From Clostridia bacterium (GTDB lineage Bacteria > Bacillota > Clostridia > Christensenellales > DTU072): a DNA stretch of 38,895 bases. Below the pieces are notes generated by a model. The model saw only the letters and a list, made by a program, of their open reading frames with translations. It had not been told where the DNA came from and searched no databases. Each line of letters opens with the position of its first letter. Position 1 is the first letter of the stretch. This document shows, in pieces, positions 6,691 through 14,568 of the stretch. Where the stretch lies: contig JAFTZC010000012.1 in NCBI GenBank assembly GCA_017461065.1, positions 1-38,895 of the forward strand, in the 5' to 3' direction. Position numbers and translations under genes: made by a program.

Positions 6691-6779
6691 CTCAAATCAA
6701 AATTTAAGGATGATGGGGTACGAGCCCACTGAGAGTAGTGCAAACATGAACTATCCTCTACATAATAGCATATAACGGA
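6691..6779 (-). promoter_or_regulatory. CRISPR leader with anchoring motif and promoter
   Basis: 89 nt between the csn2 stop and the first repeat. On the minus strand its last bases are ATTTGAG, which I recall as one of the conserved leader-end motifs that direct Cas1-Cas2 integration in type II-A systems. An extended -10 box TGC-TATTAT lies at 6762-6767 with no clear -35, giving a start near 6755. A short GGG/CCC hairpin (about 6705-6728) separates the anti-repeat from the leader end. Confidence 0.8.
6729..6745 (-). other. Leader-encoded anti-repeat
   Basis: The minus strand reads GTTTGCACTACTCTCAG. This is complementary to repeat positions 3-19: 14 Watson-Crick and 3 G-U pairs, no mismatch. 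It lies about 10-26 nt after the predicted leader transcription start, so the pre-crRNA could fold its own first repeat into a 17-bp duplex. Confidence 0.8.
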
Positions 6780-7445
6780 CTAAATTTCACACAAATCTTT
6801 ATCAATAATCAATCTTTTTGTCATTTCCAACTTCTTTCTTGCTTGCGATTCTAACAATAATATCTTATGATCGTGTGAAAGCGCTGTACTTAAAAAGGAT
6901 TCCATCTCGTCGTCACTAATATAACTACGGACGCTAACCAGAACGTATACTTTATCTCTTTCTAACTCTCTCACCAGTTCCATAAAATCAAATAGTTTTT
7001 CGATGGTGTTTTTTCCACTTTCTACAATTTCCGGTGACATTGCTTTAATCAAAACACCAATGGAAATTTTACCAAACTCGATTTCACAGGGAAGTGACAA
7101 CGACAATCCTAAAAGATAGTTTTCGATTTGGGCAACAAGCCCCATTGTATCAACGTAGTTGCTTTCGTTCAAGGCCTCTTTTTCTAAAGATTGTGTGATT
7201 TTTGTAATTAGTGTCTTTTTATTAAGTTGTAAAGGTGCATACTCCGTTATCACGAGAGCATATTTTGATAAATCCACCGGTTTATCTTTTAAGGAAAGCA
7301 CCGTTTTGCTACCAAATCCAGCGATTCCTAAATTAATATCTTCTATGAAAGTGCGAAAAAATCGTTGATTTTCTATAATCAATTCATTCACGCGCCCACA
7401 CTGAAAATCTATTGTTTGTGATATTTCAGGATGTACAAGCTTCAT
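6780..7445 (-). CDS. csn2: Csn2, type II-A adaptation protein
   Basis: 221 aa, the usual length of the short Csn2 forms. In studied systems it forms a tetrameric ring that slides on double-stranded DNA ends and takes part in spacer acquisition with Cas1, Cas2 and Cas9. Seen: position as fourth cas gene directly before the leader and array, start ATG overlapping the cas2 stop by 4 nt (ATGA), and Csn2-like features: N-terminal MKLVHPEI, a central acidic helical part, ALVITEYAPLQLNKKTLITKI and C-terminal DKVYVLVSVRSYISDDE followed by HDHKILLLES. Its presence defines the subtype as II-A. No ribosome site of its own; translational coupling is likely. Family assignment rests on context plus overall pattern. 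Confidence 0.92.
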   Translation of the reverse strand: MKLVHPEISQTIDFQCGRVNELIIENQRFFRTFIEDINLGIAGFGSKTVLSLKDKPVDLSKYALVITEYAPLQLNKKTLITKITQSLEKEALNESNYVDTMGLVAQIENYLLGLSLSLPCEIEFGKISIGVLIKAMSPEIVESGKNTIEKLFDFMELVRELERDKVYVLVSVRSYISDDEMESFLSTALSHDHKILLLESQARKKLEMTKRLIIDKDLCEI

Positions 7446-7762
7446 AATACTATCATCCTTTTATCCGAATCAACAACTTCACTTTTGAAGCTACCCACAA
7501 GATATTCCATGTTGGCAAACTGCTTTTCCGTCACCGTCAAAACCTGGACTATCCCCGACGGTGGCTTATTCGCTTTGATTTGCGCTACAACAGCTTTTTC
7601 TGCGTTAGGCGTTATTAGCATTCTACAATACACCGACTCTTGCAACATTATAAAACCACTTTTAACTAAAGCTTTACGAAAGGCTCGATAAGCTCTTTTA
7701 TCCTGCGCCGTTAGAGTGGGAAGATCAAAGAAAACTAAAACTCTCATAAATCTATAACTCAT
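7442..7762 (-). CDS. cas2: Cas2, CRISPR adaptation protein
   Basis: 106 aa from the ATG at 7762, which begins MSYRFMRVLVFFDLPT, the conserved N-terminus of type II-A Cas2; the longer frame from 7795 adds 11 residues that family members lack. Ferredoxin-like fold; in the Cas1-Cas2 complex it is the structural dimer at the centre of the integrase. Seen: the beta-1 Asp in FFDLP, AQDKRAYRAFRKAL, QESVYCRML and the C-terminal VTEKQFANMEYL...DSDKRMIVL. Overlaps cas1 by 11 nt and csn2 by 4 nt. Confidence 0.97.
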   Translation of the reverse strand: MSYRFMRVLVFFDLPTLTAQDKRAYRAFRKALVKSGFIMLQESVYCRMLITPNAEKAVVAQIKANKPPSGIVQVLTVTEKQFANMEYLVGSFKSEVVDSDKRMIVL

Positions 7763-8630
7763 CACTATAACCCAAAATGCAAGAAACGTCGCCATTATTC
7801 AACGCTTCGAAAATACTACGCGTGTATATTCTTATGGCATTTAACACCGTTTGTCGCGTGTTGTTAATTTTGACAGTGTCATTCAACAAGTTCGTAAGAG
7901 CCCTTTTCTTTTCGCTATCAAAGATAAAGTCTTTGCCAAAAGAATACACCTTCCTATCCACAAGTATTCGGTATGGCTCCATGAGGTCGCAAGCAAAATT
8001 AAAATAGTTAAAAACGTTGTCGTGGAACAATCCTATTTGCGTAAGATAGCCACTTGCAACGATTTCCCTATTAAAAGCCGACAATAATATACTATAGCCA
8101 TAGTTTAAAGCAGCATTAATTTGATTGGTGGCGCTTCTTGTAAAGTCCATACCAAACACTGCGTTAAAATATACTTTTGCAGCGTGTCCTTCCCTGTTGC
8201 TTTCATCGTAAAAATTAATTCCTTCTAAATAGTTTTGTAGTAATTCTGCCTCCTTATATTTCCTTAATTCAATAAGAAATTCTTTTTGCTTACTTATCTT
8301 AGTTTTGATGACTTCTACCCAAACGTACCCTTTCATTTCATACGTCCAAGCAATTTGTGTCTTTATCTTTTTGGAACAGTCATAACAACCATAATATGGC
8401 ACAAGTTCGGCATTTGGGTTTCTTTTGCTATCGCAAAAGATAACTTTTATCTTCTTTTCTATAAGTGCTTCCAAAAGGCAACCTGTCAATGAAACTGCTG
8501 GGTTTTCAATTAATAGAACGGCAATTTCATCCAAATAAACTCTTTTGGTTTCTTCAGCACGTACCACCATAAAGCCAAGTTTATAGTCTAGTTTACACCT
8601 TGAATTAATTATGACGGTACGCCAGCTCAT
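7752..8630 (-). CDS. cas1: Cas1, CRISPR integrase
   Basis: 292 aa, normal for type II. Metal-dependent nuclease-integrase that joins new spacers at the leader end of the array. Seen: SWRTVIINSRCKLDYK at the N-terminus as in II-A Cas1; catalytic Glu147 in NREGHAAKVYF, His203 in IGLFHDN and Glu218 in CDLMEPYR. The start ATG overlaps the cas9 stop as TAATG. All catalytic residues are present, so adaptation is probably functional, in agreement with the clean leader-proximal repeats. Confidence 0.98.
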   Translation of the reverse strand: MSWRTVIINSRCKLDYKLGFMVVRAEETKRVYLDEIAVLLIENPAVSLTGCLLEALIEKKIKVIFCDSKRNPNAELVPYYGCYDCSKKIKTQIAWTYEMKGYVWVEVIKTKISKQKEFLIELRKYKEAELLQNYLEGINFYDESNREGHAAKVYFNAVFGMDFTRSATNQINAALNYGYSILLSAFNREIVASGYLTQIGLFHDNVFNYFNFACDLMEPYRILVDRKVYSFGKDFIFDSEKKRALTNLLNDTVKINNTRQTVLNAIRIYTRSIFEALNNGDVSCILGYSDEL

Positions 8631-11600
8631 TATATCAAATCAAGCAAATTTTCAGATGAACTTTCATAAAAGCCCGATGCTGAGGTGTTTATAATTCGAA
8701 CATCGCTATAATTCTTTTTCCAATTAGATAGATTTGAGCTTACCGTCGTCTTTCCCGATAAAGAACTTCCACCTATCAATTCTAGATTCGACATGGCTCC
8801 TTTCATAAACAGTTGTTGGATTTGCAATAACAACTTTACTTGGTCAATTATGTTGAATTTAACAAATTTACTACGCCCTTCTTTTATTAAGTTTATAGGA
8901 GTATTCGGCCTTTTACTAAACGCTGTATTATTGAGCTTTTCTAAGTAGGTATCGTATAGTTTTATATTATCCTCTTGGGTTATCCCATCATATTTAGAAT
9001 CTAACTTAATATGAGGATTCTTTTTCATTTTCTCTTCGTACGTTTCAAGCTTTTTTAGATATTCTGTTAAATGAGCACCTAATATTAACGGCGTTCCTAT
9101 TTTTAACAATATATTATTATTCATTTTTCCTGAAACCAGAAGCTTTAGGCCATCAAAACAAATCGTTGTGTTTATCTTAATTGGCCTTGCGTTAAACAAC
9201 AATTCTAAATTTTCTGCTTTTGCGTTCTTTGCAGACATTTCGATAAGATAGTTCTTGACGTATTCCATACGATATTCCTGGCTTGCCATAAAGGCCTTGC
9301 TTGCTAAAAGGCTAACCGGAACCAAAGTTATTTCCTTCTTTTTGCCTACATTGTATTTTGCAAAAACAAAGAAGCTTGCCGTTGGTTTATTATACCCACC
9401 GTAAATTGCCGTTGGCTTATCTTTCTTCAAAGGAACAAGTCCTTCTGCCTTCTTCACAGGATTTTGATCAAAGTAACCACCCTTCCTTACAAATTGATAG
9501 GTTGTGTAATGAACGTTGTTTTTTAACATGAACTTCTTAACGGTTTCTAATGCGTTATGATCCCAGACTACGTCATTGCCACAAATGGTTTTTCCACCAA
9601 AAATAACTTTCGCCTTTAGGTTGTATCCTTCGCCTGCCTTATAATATTTCTTACTAAATCTACAATGATATACGTTACCAACTGCAACGTTCAAATATGC
9701 ATCTTTTGCATGATGTAAATCATTAAGCAAACGAGATTTGTGCATTTTTATAACTTCGTTTCGGAAGTCAGAAACCAGTCCCGCCTTAACGTAAACTATC
9801 TCTGCTTTATCGTTATACATATCTTTAAGCAACGTTGATATTGCCTTTGTTGCCTGAGACGTCTCTACTAATTGACGATTGATAAATCCCAATTTTTCTG
9901 TTTCAGTAAAAGGCGTTGTTCTCGTTAAACGTTTGTATTTTTCTTCGCTTAATAGCGTCAACCTACCATCCTTAGAAATATCTTTTAGATGCTTCCAAAA
10001 GCCGTTCATCTTTGATTGGATTGCGCTATCTATAGGATACGTATCACTCTTTTCTGCATTAACTTTAGACAAAACCAAGCACTTGTTGTTTATAATACTA
10101 TCATCTTTAACAAGAGACCTTGGATAAATATGCTCAACGTTATAGGTTCCATCTTTAAGCTTAGTAATATCGATAGGCTCTCCCGTATACATACATCTTC
10201 CAAGCTGCATATAGTACAAGAACAATACGTCACTTTGAAGCATATTGTCCGCACTATCTCCCATTGCATCAAGTTGTTTGTTCAATTCCCTAACGTCGTC
10301 CGTTTTAATAAGATCGTATAGCTCTTTTATTTGTTGATACCTTGACTTTGTTCTAACCCCTTTTTGTTTTTCATCCCCACCACGCGTCATTTCTACAAAT
10401 ATACGCTTGGGAGCGTGCCTCATAACGTTATTAATATCTTTTAAGATATCTAACGTGCGCATTATAGGACGTTTTACTTGATTTGATATCCACATTTCAT
10501 CAAGCTTCTCATTAAGACTAAAACTATTTTGTTTATAATAATCCTGTGCAATTTCATCTATGCTTTCTCTAAAAGTAAATCTATCAGAAAGTATTTGCAT
10601 GAGATTACAGTTGGTATTCCACATCGTCTCGATTATACTGAAAGCTTCGCCTGTTCCACTTTCTTTATCAGCGCCCAAAATCTCACACAACAATGCCTTT
10701 GAAAATCGACCAAATTCTTTAAGACTAAGAGATGCTATATATTTGACGTCTTCTTCTACAAGTTGTGGATATTGTTTATTGAGCCATTTTTTAAAACGAT
10801 TTTTATCCTCAGAATATGCTTTTTGTAAAATTATATTTTCAACGGCAGCCTCTGTTAATGTTCCACTTTCCAAAATTTTTCTAAAAGCTAAGTATGGCTT
10901 TAAGGATGACTTTATCTTTTCGTCAACTCCACTAAAAACATCCTCTTTTTGCATGTAATTGTTAGAAATCAAATAGTCCTTGATCTTTTTACACGTGACT
11001 TTAGGATACTTCTTAAATAGATCGTTATATATTCCTTGTTTGCATTCAACAGAAATTGAGTTACCATTAATTTTTATGTTATTAATCTCATTTAATACTT
11101 CAAACGAGACATAACATAATGAGTTCTTAGCAAGTACAGGCTCACCAGGTAAGTAAGTGCAATTATTTGTCATTTTCTTTATGAATGCTTGCTCACTCTT
11201 ATCTAAATCAACGACTTCCTCAAAATTCCAAGGATAAATCTTTTGCGCCTTTCTCTCTATCCAAGCAAATTGACTTGACTTATTAAGAGGCCCTACGTAA
11301 TATGGGATTTTATATTCCATTATGGAAAGAAGTTTATCTTTTACACTCCATCCATTATCATCTTTATAAGATAAGAATGGATGAGTACTTTCTGCTTTCT
11401 CAAGCAAAAGTTTCATTTCATACCAATATAGTTGATACGGAATAACCCTATTATCACTATCAACTTGCTTAGGCATAAATATGCCGATTTCTATCCTTTG
11501 CATCATTTCATCAAAGGATTCTTTATCCTCTATTTTAATAATTACATCTTTAAATGCATTTTTTATTAATTTACAAAACTCTTCTTGACTAACTTTAGAA

Positions 11601-12694
11601 TTAACATATCCTTGATAGAACGTATCTGTTTCCGAACGGAATATGGCATTATAGTTATCCTTGGTTAAATATTTTTTCGTTAATCGTTTTAATATTTTAA
11701 GATCTTTTTTATGCTCTTCATATATCTTAACCTTTGCTTCTGAAATAGTGTTCGAGCCTTTTAATACGTTAACTAACAAAGACCAATCAAATAGTGCCTT
11801 TAGCTTTAATATCAATTCGCCATCATCATTCAAATCTGCAATGGTTTTTGACATTGTTTCATCATCTGCGCTTAAAGCAATGGATTTGTTTTCTAACTCA
11901 GCGTACTCTTCCTTACCAAACAGGTCTTTAAGGCTAACCTTAGCACCTGAAAGAAGTTTAATTATTTGCTCAACATTATATGGATGTTCCTCGCTAATCT
12001 CTTTTGGCGCTTTTCCATCAGAAAATATACGAGTAGCCAATTCTTTGCTTTTTTTGGTAATTGTCATTTTTTGAGGTAAAACCTCTTCAAAAACAGGTTG
12101 ATATCCACTCCAATCTAAAACGTCTCCGGCATCTTTTATAAAGCTTACAAATTCACCATACGTTTTATCAACATTAATAACTTCGCTAATTTGTTCTTTG
12201 CTAACGTCATTGAGAAAATGACCACGATGCGCTACCAACCATGCACACGCAAAATACAAATGGCGCACGTCTTCATTTGCCTTGCCGTCCATTAAATCAA
12301 CTATAAGATGATGAATCGTAGGATATTTCTTATTATACCTCTTATATTCATCCATCTCTTTAAATAATCTAAATTTACTTTCTTCATCTTGTGGGAACAA
12401 CGCGCTATGTTGTATACGTTTAAATAAATCTTCATCTATTTTGCAAATCTCTTGTGCAAACAACTCGCCAACTAGCGCAACTCTTTGTTGTCGTCTGTCC
12501 AACCTACGACGAGCAGTACGATGTAGTCGTCTATCATTTGCAAGACTTGCTTCTTCAAAAATATGGGTTCCCCACATTGGATCCCCTTTGAATTTTATAA
12601 GCTGGTATTGCTCATCCGTAACGGCATATCCTACAGAATTAGTTCCGATATCTAAGCCAACGTAATAATTTTTCTTGCTTTTTTCATTTTTCAT
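8630..12694 (-). CDS. cas9: Cas9, type II-A RNA-guided DNA endonuclease
   Basis: 1354 aa, typical for large II-A Cas9. Uses the crRNA:tracrRNA duplex to cut both strands of matching DNA. Seen: RuvC-I with Asp15 (GLDIGTNSVGYAV), arginine-rich bridge helix near 55-70, a long helical recognition lobe, RuvC-II Glu768 (IFVEMTR), HNH with Glu854-His855 (NVEHIYPRS) and Asn879, RuvC-III His995 and Asp998 (HHAKDAYLN), and a C-terminal PAM-interacting domain ending LELIGGSSLSGKT...SGFYE. The HNH metal residue is Glu where SpCas9 has Asp839; the other catalytic residues are standard. An AGGGG ribosome site precedes ATG 12694. The PAM cannot be read from the sequence. Repeat, tracrRNA, cas1, cas2 and csn2 are all adjacent, so the system looks complete. 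Confidence 0.99.
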   Translation of the reverse strand: MKNEKSKKNYYVGLDIGTNSVGYAVTDEQYQLIKFKGDPMWGTHIFEEASLANDRRLHRTARRRLDRRQQRVALVGELFAQEICKIDEDLFKRIQHSALFPQDEESKFRLFKEMDEYKRYNKKYPTIHHLIVDLMDGKANEDVRHLYFACAWLVAHRGHFLNDVSKEQISEVINVDKTYGEFVSFIKDAGDVLDWSGYQPVFEEVLPQKMTITKKSKELATRIFSDGKAPKEISEEHPYNVEQIIKLLSGAKVSLKDLFGKEEYAELENKSIALSADDETMSKTIADLNDDGELILKLKALFDWSLLVNVLKGSNTISEAKVKIYEEHKKDLKILKRLTKKYLTKDNYNAIFRSETDTFYQGYVNSKVSQEEFCKLIKNAFKDVIIKIEDKESFDEMMQRIEIGIFMPKQVDSDNRVIPYQLYWYEMKLLLEKAESTHPFLSYKDDNGWSVKDKLLSIMEYKIPYYVGPLNKSSQFAWIERKAQKIYPWNFEEVVDLDKSEQAFIKKMTNNCTYLPGEPVLAKNSLCYVSFEVLNEINNIKINGNSISVECKQGIYNDLFKKYPKVTCKKIKDYLISNNYMQKEDVFSGVDEKIKSSLKPYLAFRKILESGTLTEAAVENIILQKAYSEDKNRFKKWLNKQYPQLVEEDVKYIASLSLKEFGRFSKALLCEILGADKESGTGEAFSIIETMWNTNCNLMQILSDRFTFRESIDEIAQDYYKQNSFSLNEKLDEMWISNQVKRPIMRTLDILKDINNVMRHAPKRIFVEMTRGGDEKQKGVRTKSRYQQIKELYDLIKTDDVRELNKQLDAMGDSADNMLQSDVLFLYYMQLGRCMYTGEPIDITKLKDGTYNVEHIYPRSLVKDDSIINNKCLVLSKVNAEKSDTYPIDSAIQSKMNGFWKHLKDISKDGRLTLLSEEKYKRLTRTTPFTETEKLGFINRQLVETSQATKAISTLLKDMYNDKAEIVYVKAGLVSDFRNEVIKMHKSRLLNDLHHAKDAYLNVAVGNVYHCRFSKKYYKAGEGYNLKAKVIFGGKTICGNDVVWDHNALETVKKFMLKNNVHYTTYQFVRKGGYFDQNPVKKAEGLVPLKKDKPTAIYGGYNKPTASFFVFAKYNVGKKKEITLVPVSLLASKAFMASQEYRMEYVKNYLIEMSAKNAKAENLELLFNARPIKINTTICFDGLKLLVSGKMNNNILLKIGTPLILGAHLTEYLKKLETYEEKMKKNPHIKLDSKYDGITQEDNIKLYDTYLEKLNNTAFSKRPNTPINLIKEGRSKFVKFNIIDQVKLLLQIQQLFMKGAMSNLELIGGSSLSGKTTVSSNLSNWKKNYSDVRIINTSASGFYESSSENLLDLI

Positions 12695-12695
12695 A

Positions 12696-12727
12696 TTGAC
12701 AGCCCCTTTCGAGTTATGTTATATAAT
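12696..12727 (+). promoter_or_regulatory. tracrRNA promoter
   Basis: TTGACA at 12696-12701, abutting the cas9 start codon on the other strand, and TATATAAT at 12720-12727 (18-20 nt spacing depending on register). Start predicted near 12733-12735. The -10 region is nearly palindromic and could also serve a weak cas9-proximal promoter. Confidence 0.75.
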
Positions 12728-12734
12728 TATTGGT

Positions 12735-12837
12735 AAGTACTGAATTTACCCTACGAGTTCAAATAAAAGAATTCTCAAATCGTCGGTTTTCCGATCGCAC
12801 AGTGTGTGCATAAAAAATCTCTTCGGAGATTTTTTTA
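12735..12837 (+). ncRNA. tracrRNA
   Basis: About 103 nt. The anti-repeat 12737-12764 pairs with the 5' part of the repeat: GTACTGAATTTAC forms a perfect 13-bp upper stem, then CTAC/GTAG, a bulge (GAGU against GA) placed like that of SpCas9 tracrRNA, and TTCAAAT pairing with GTTTGA. It continues with hairpins TCGG-TTTT-CCGA (12783-12794) and GCACA-GTG-TGTGC (12797-12809), and ends in an intrinsic terminator AAATCTC-TTCG-GAGATTT plus T-run (about 12814-12837). Divergent from cas9. The modules agree in order with a functional II-A tracrRNA. Confidence 0.95.
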
Positions 12838-12866
12838 TTTATTAAATCACTAAAATCTCTGTTTTT

Positions 12867-12895
12867 ATTATAATACTATCACTGAAAAATGTAAA
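12867..12895 (-). promoter_or_regulatory. Likely cas operon promoter
   Basis: Minus strand TTTACA (12890-12895), 17-nt spacer, TATAAT (12867-12872). The predicted start near 12860 gives a 5' leader of about 165 nt that is antisense to the whole tracrRNA, including its terminator, which has a T-run in this direction too. Confidence 0.72.
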
Positions 12896-12902
12896 TAGTG
12901 AT
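12878..12902. promoter_or_regulatory. Inverted repeat across the cas promoter -35
   Basis: ATCACT (12878-12883) and AGTGAT (12897-12902) with 13 nt between, enclosing the -35 hexamer. Could be an operator for an unknown regulator; arms of 6 bp are short, so chance is possible. Confidence 0.4.
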
Positions 12903-12956
12903 TTCATTTAAACTCTTAGGGTGTCCCTTTTTCGTTACAATCTATTTATATAATAT

Positions 12957-12985
12957 AAAAAGACACGCTTTTTGCGTGTCTTTTT
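12957..12985. terminator. Bidirectional terminator after the arabinoside operon
   Basis: Perfect 12-bp stem AAAAAGACACGC / GCGTGTCTTTTT with a 5-T loop. Serves the minus-strand operon that ends at 13015 and insulates the cas promoter from it. Confidence 0.88.
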
Positions 12986-13014
12986 GCTCGTTGTGCGTTA
13001 TATTTTTTCTGTTT

Positions 13015-13653
13015 TTAATAGTAATATCCCCTGCGTTGAGTGGCTTGCTCAGCCTTTTTGGCCAAAGCATCCTTTTCCATATTGGCTTTCTTTTGGGCTT
13101 CGTTAAGCTCGGCTCCGTGCTTGAAGATTAGCGAGAAGATGAGCATCATTACGCCTGTGCCAAGTGAGCTTGCATAGGTGATTTCGGTAGAAGTCGATTC
13201 GGTAGCAGGTAGGGCTTCGGGTACGTTGGCAAGTAGGAATACTGCTATAACTGCTGCAACGATTTCCACAACTATAGGTAGAACGATTGCAAGAATACCC
13301 ACTTTTTTGAGCTTCTTTGCACCCTCAAAGGTAAACGGAGTGCCTTCGCTTAGCTCAAATTTGAAATATTTTGCCATTCTGTCGCTTATGATTACTTCCG
13401 TCATGCAGGCAAAGAACGCTACTATAATTACAAAGTAAAGCATTTCCATAGTAGCCATAGTTTCGTCATAAACGAACTCACCTAAGGTGATATCGCCTTG
13501 TTCGGTTTCGATAATCAAATCACCCGTTGCGTATAGGGCAACTCCACCAACGGCGCAGCCAACCATACCTATAATGCTGAATACGAGAGTGATGATAGTT
13601 AGCACTCTACCAAGTCTCATTAGGCCTTGAATTGTACTAAGTGTCTTTTTCAT
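13015..13653 (-). CDS. Four-helix membrane protein, DUF2975-like
   Basis: 212 aa. Seen: four hydrophobic segments (about 18-41, 68-90, 117-141 and 162-180), a cytoplasmic-looking link YFKFELSEGTPFTFEGAKKLKKVG between the second and third that resembles DUF2975 proteins, and a charged C-terminal tail ending RRGYYY. AGGAGG ribosome site at good distance. Last gene of the long arabinoside operon, 12 nt after the esterase gene. No transporter signature; function unknown. It may simply be co-transcribed. Confidence 0.65.
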   Translation of the reverse strand: MKKTLSTIQGLMRLGRVLTIITLVFSIIGMVGCAVGGVALYATGDLIIETEQGDITLGEFVYDETMATMEMLYFVIIVAFFACMTEVIISDRMAKYFKFELSEGTPFTFEGAKKLKKVGILAIVLPIVVEIVAAVIAVFLLANVPEALPATESTSTEITYASSLGTGVMMLIFSLIFKHGAELNEAQKKANMEKDALAKKAEQATQRRGYYY

Positions 13654-13665
13654 AAATACCTCCTT

Positions 13666-14568
13666 TTATGCTAAAACTTCGCTTGCGAAGCTAATTGCTT
13701 TTGCCATAGCCTTCTTTGCAGCAGGCATCCAAATCTTAAGGTGGAAACAATGGAAGCAGTTGAAGAAATGCTTAGCCATAAACTGCTCGTACGGCACGCC
13801 TATTTCGTCAAACTTTTTCATAAGTTTCCTTGAGTGAGGGTTGGTTACGAAGTCCTTCATTCCCATAATAACCAAGCTCTTTGGGAACGTGCCGTCGATT
13901 GCGGGAATGGGATTAAGGTAATCTGCGTAGGGACTATTCTTGACGTCCTTTTTGCGTTTTACACCGGCAATGCCCTTTAGCATAGTGTCTAAAACGGGAA
14001 AGCGCATCCAAAACTCGTCAAAGTCGTACGGACCACAAAATAGCATCGCGCCTTTGAAATCAACGTCAAGTGGCTCTACTTCAAACTTTTGTTGCCAATT
14101 TGTATCCTTAAGCGTAACCAAGGTTACGACACTTAGGTGCGCACCGGCACTATCGCCCGTGATAACCATTTTGTTTAGGTCAAGATTATACTCGTCTGCG
14201 TGCTCGCGTACCCATTTTAGTGCGCTAAATATATTTTGCACTTCGTCCTTGTAAGTATATTTGGGAGTAAGCGCATAGTTTACGTTAACGACTGCGTTGC
14301 CTGCATTTGCAAACTGCAAACTTACACCCCTTCTAAAACGCTTATCCCCAGTTATCCAGCCACCACCGTGGATATTAAACACAACGGGAAATTTTCCACT
14401 TTCGGGAAGTTGTGACTTATCAAAAAGAAGGTCAAGCTTGCATACTTCGGGTATGCTATCCGAATAAACGATATCGTTTATTTCGGTAACGTTTGGATAG
14501 TTCAAGCAGTTTGCGCCCTTATGTTTAATAAGGTCGTCGATAGAAAAGAACGTAGATAGAAATGACAT
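13666..14568 (-). CDS. Alpha/beta-hydrolase esterase, HSL family
   Basis: 300 aa, no signal peptide. Seen: oxyanion-hole motif HGGGW near residue 69, nucleophile elbow GDSAG near 139, acidic residue in MGMKDFV and His near HFFNCFHCFH, the order of the hormone-sensitive-lipase type esterases. In this operon it could remove acetyl or other ester groups from imported plant oligosaccharides (inference). Start overlaps the GH27 stop as TAATG, with GGAG 8 nt upstream inside that gene, so it is coupled to the glycosidase. Substrate cannot be told. Confidence 0.87.
   Translation of the reverse strand: MSFLSTFFSIDDLIKHKGANCLNYPNVTEINDIVYSDSIPEVCKLDLLFDKSQLPESGKFPVVFNIHGGGWITGDKRFRRGVSLQFANAGNAVVNVNYALTPKYTYKDEVQNIFSALKWVREHADEYNLDLNKMVITGDSAGAHLSVVTLVTLKDTNWQQKFEVEPLDVDFKGAMLFCGPYDFDEFWMRFPVLDTMLKGIAGVKRKKDVKNSPYADYLNPIPAIDGTFPKSLVIMGMKDFVTNPHSRKLMKKFDEIGVPYEQFMAKHFFNCFHCFHLKIWMPAAKKAMAKAISFASEVLA

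Noticed and set aside
6129..6743. Short minus-strand frames with repeated FESSVNSVQTKI peptides
   Set aside because: They are translations of the CRISPR repeats and end where the array ends.
10031..10052. Apparent loss of the HNH Asn (Thr885)
   Set aside because: Counting from His855 shows Asn879, not Thr885, aligns with N863 of SpCas9; the residue is present.
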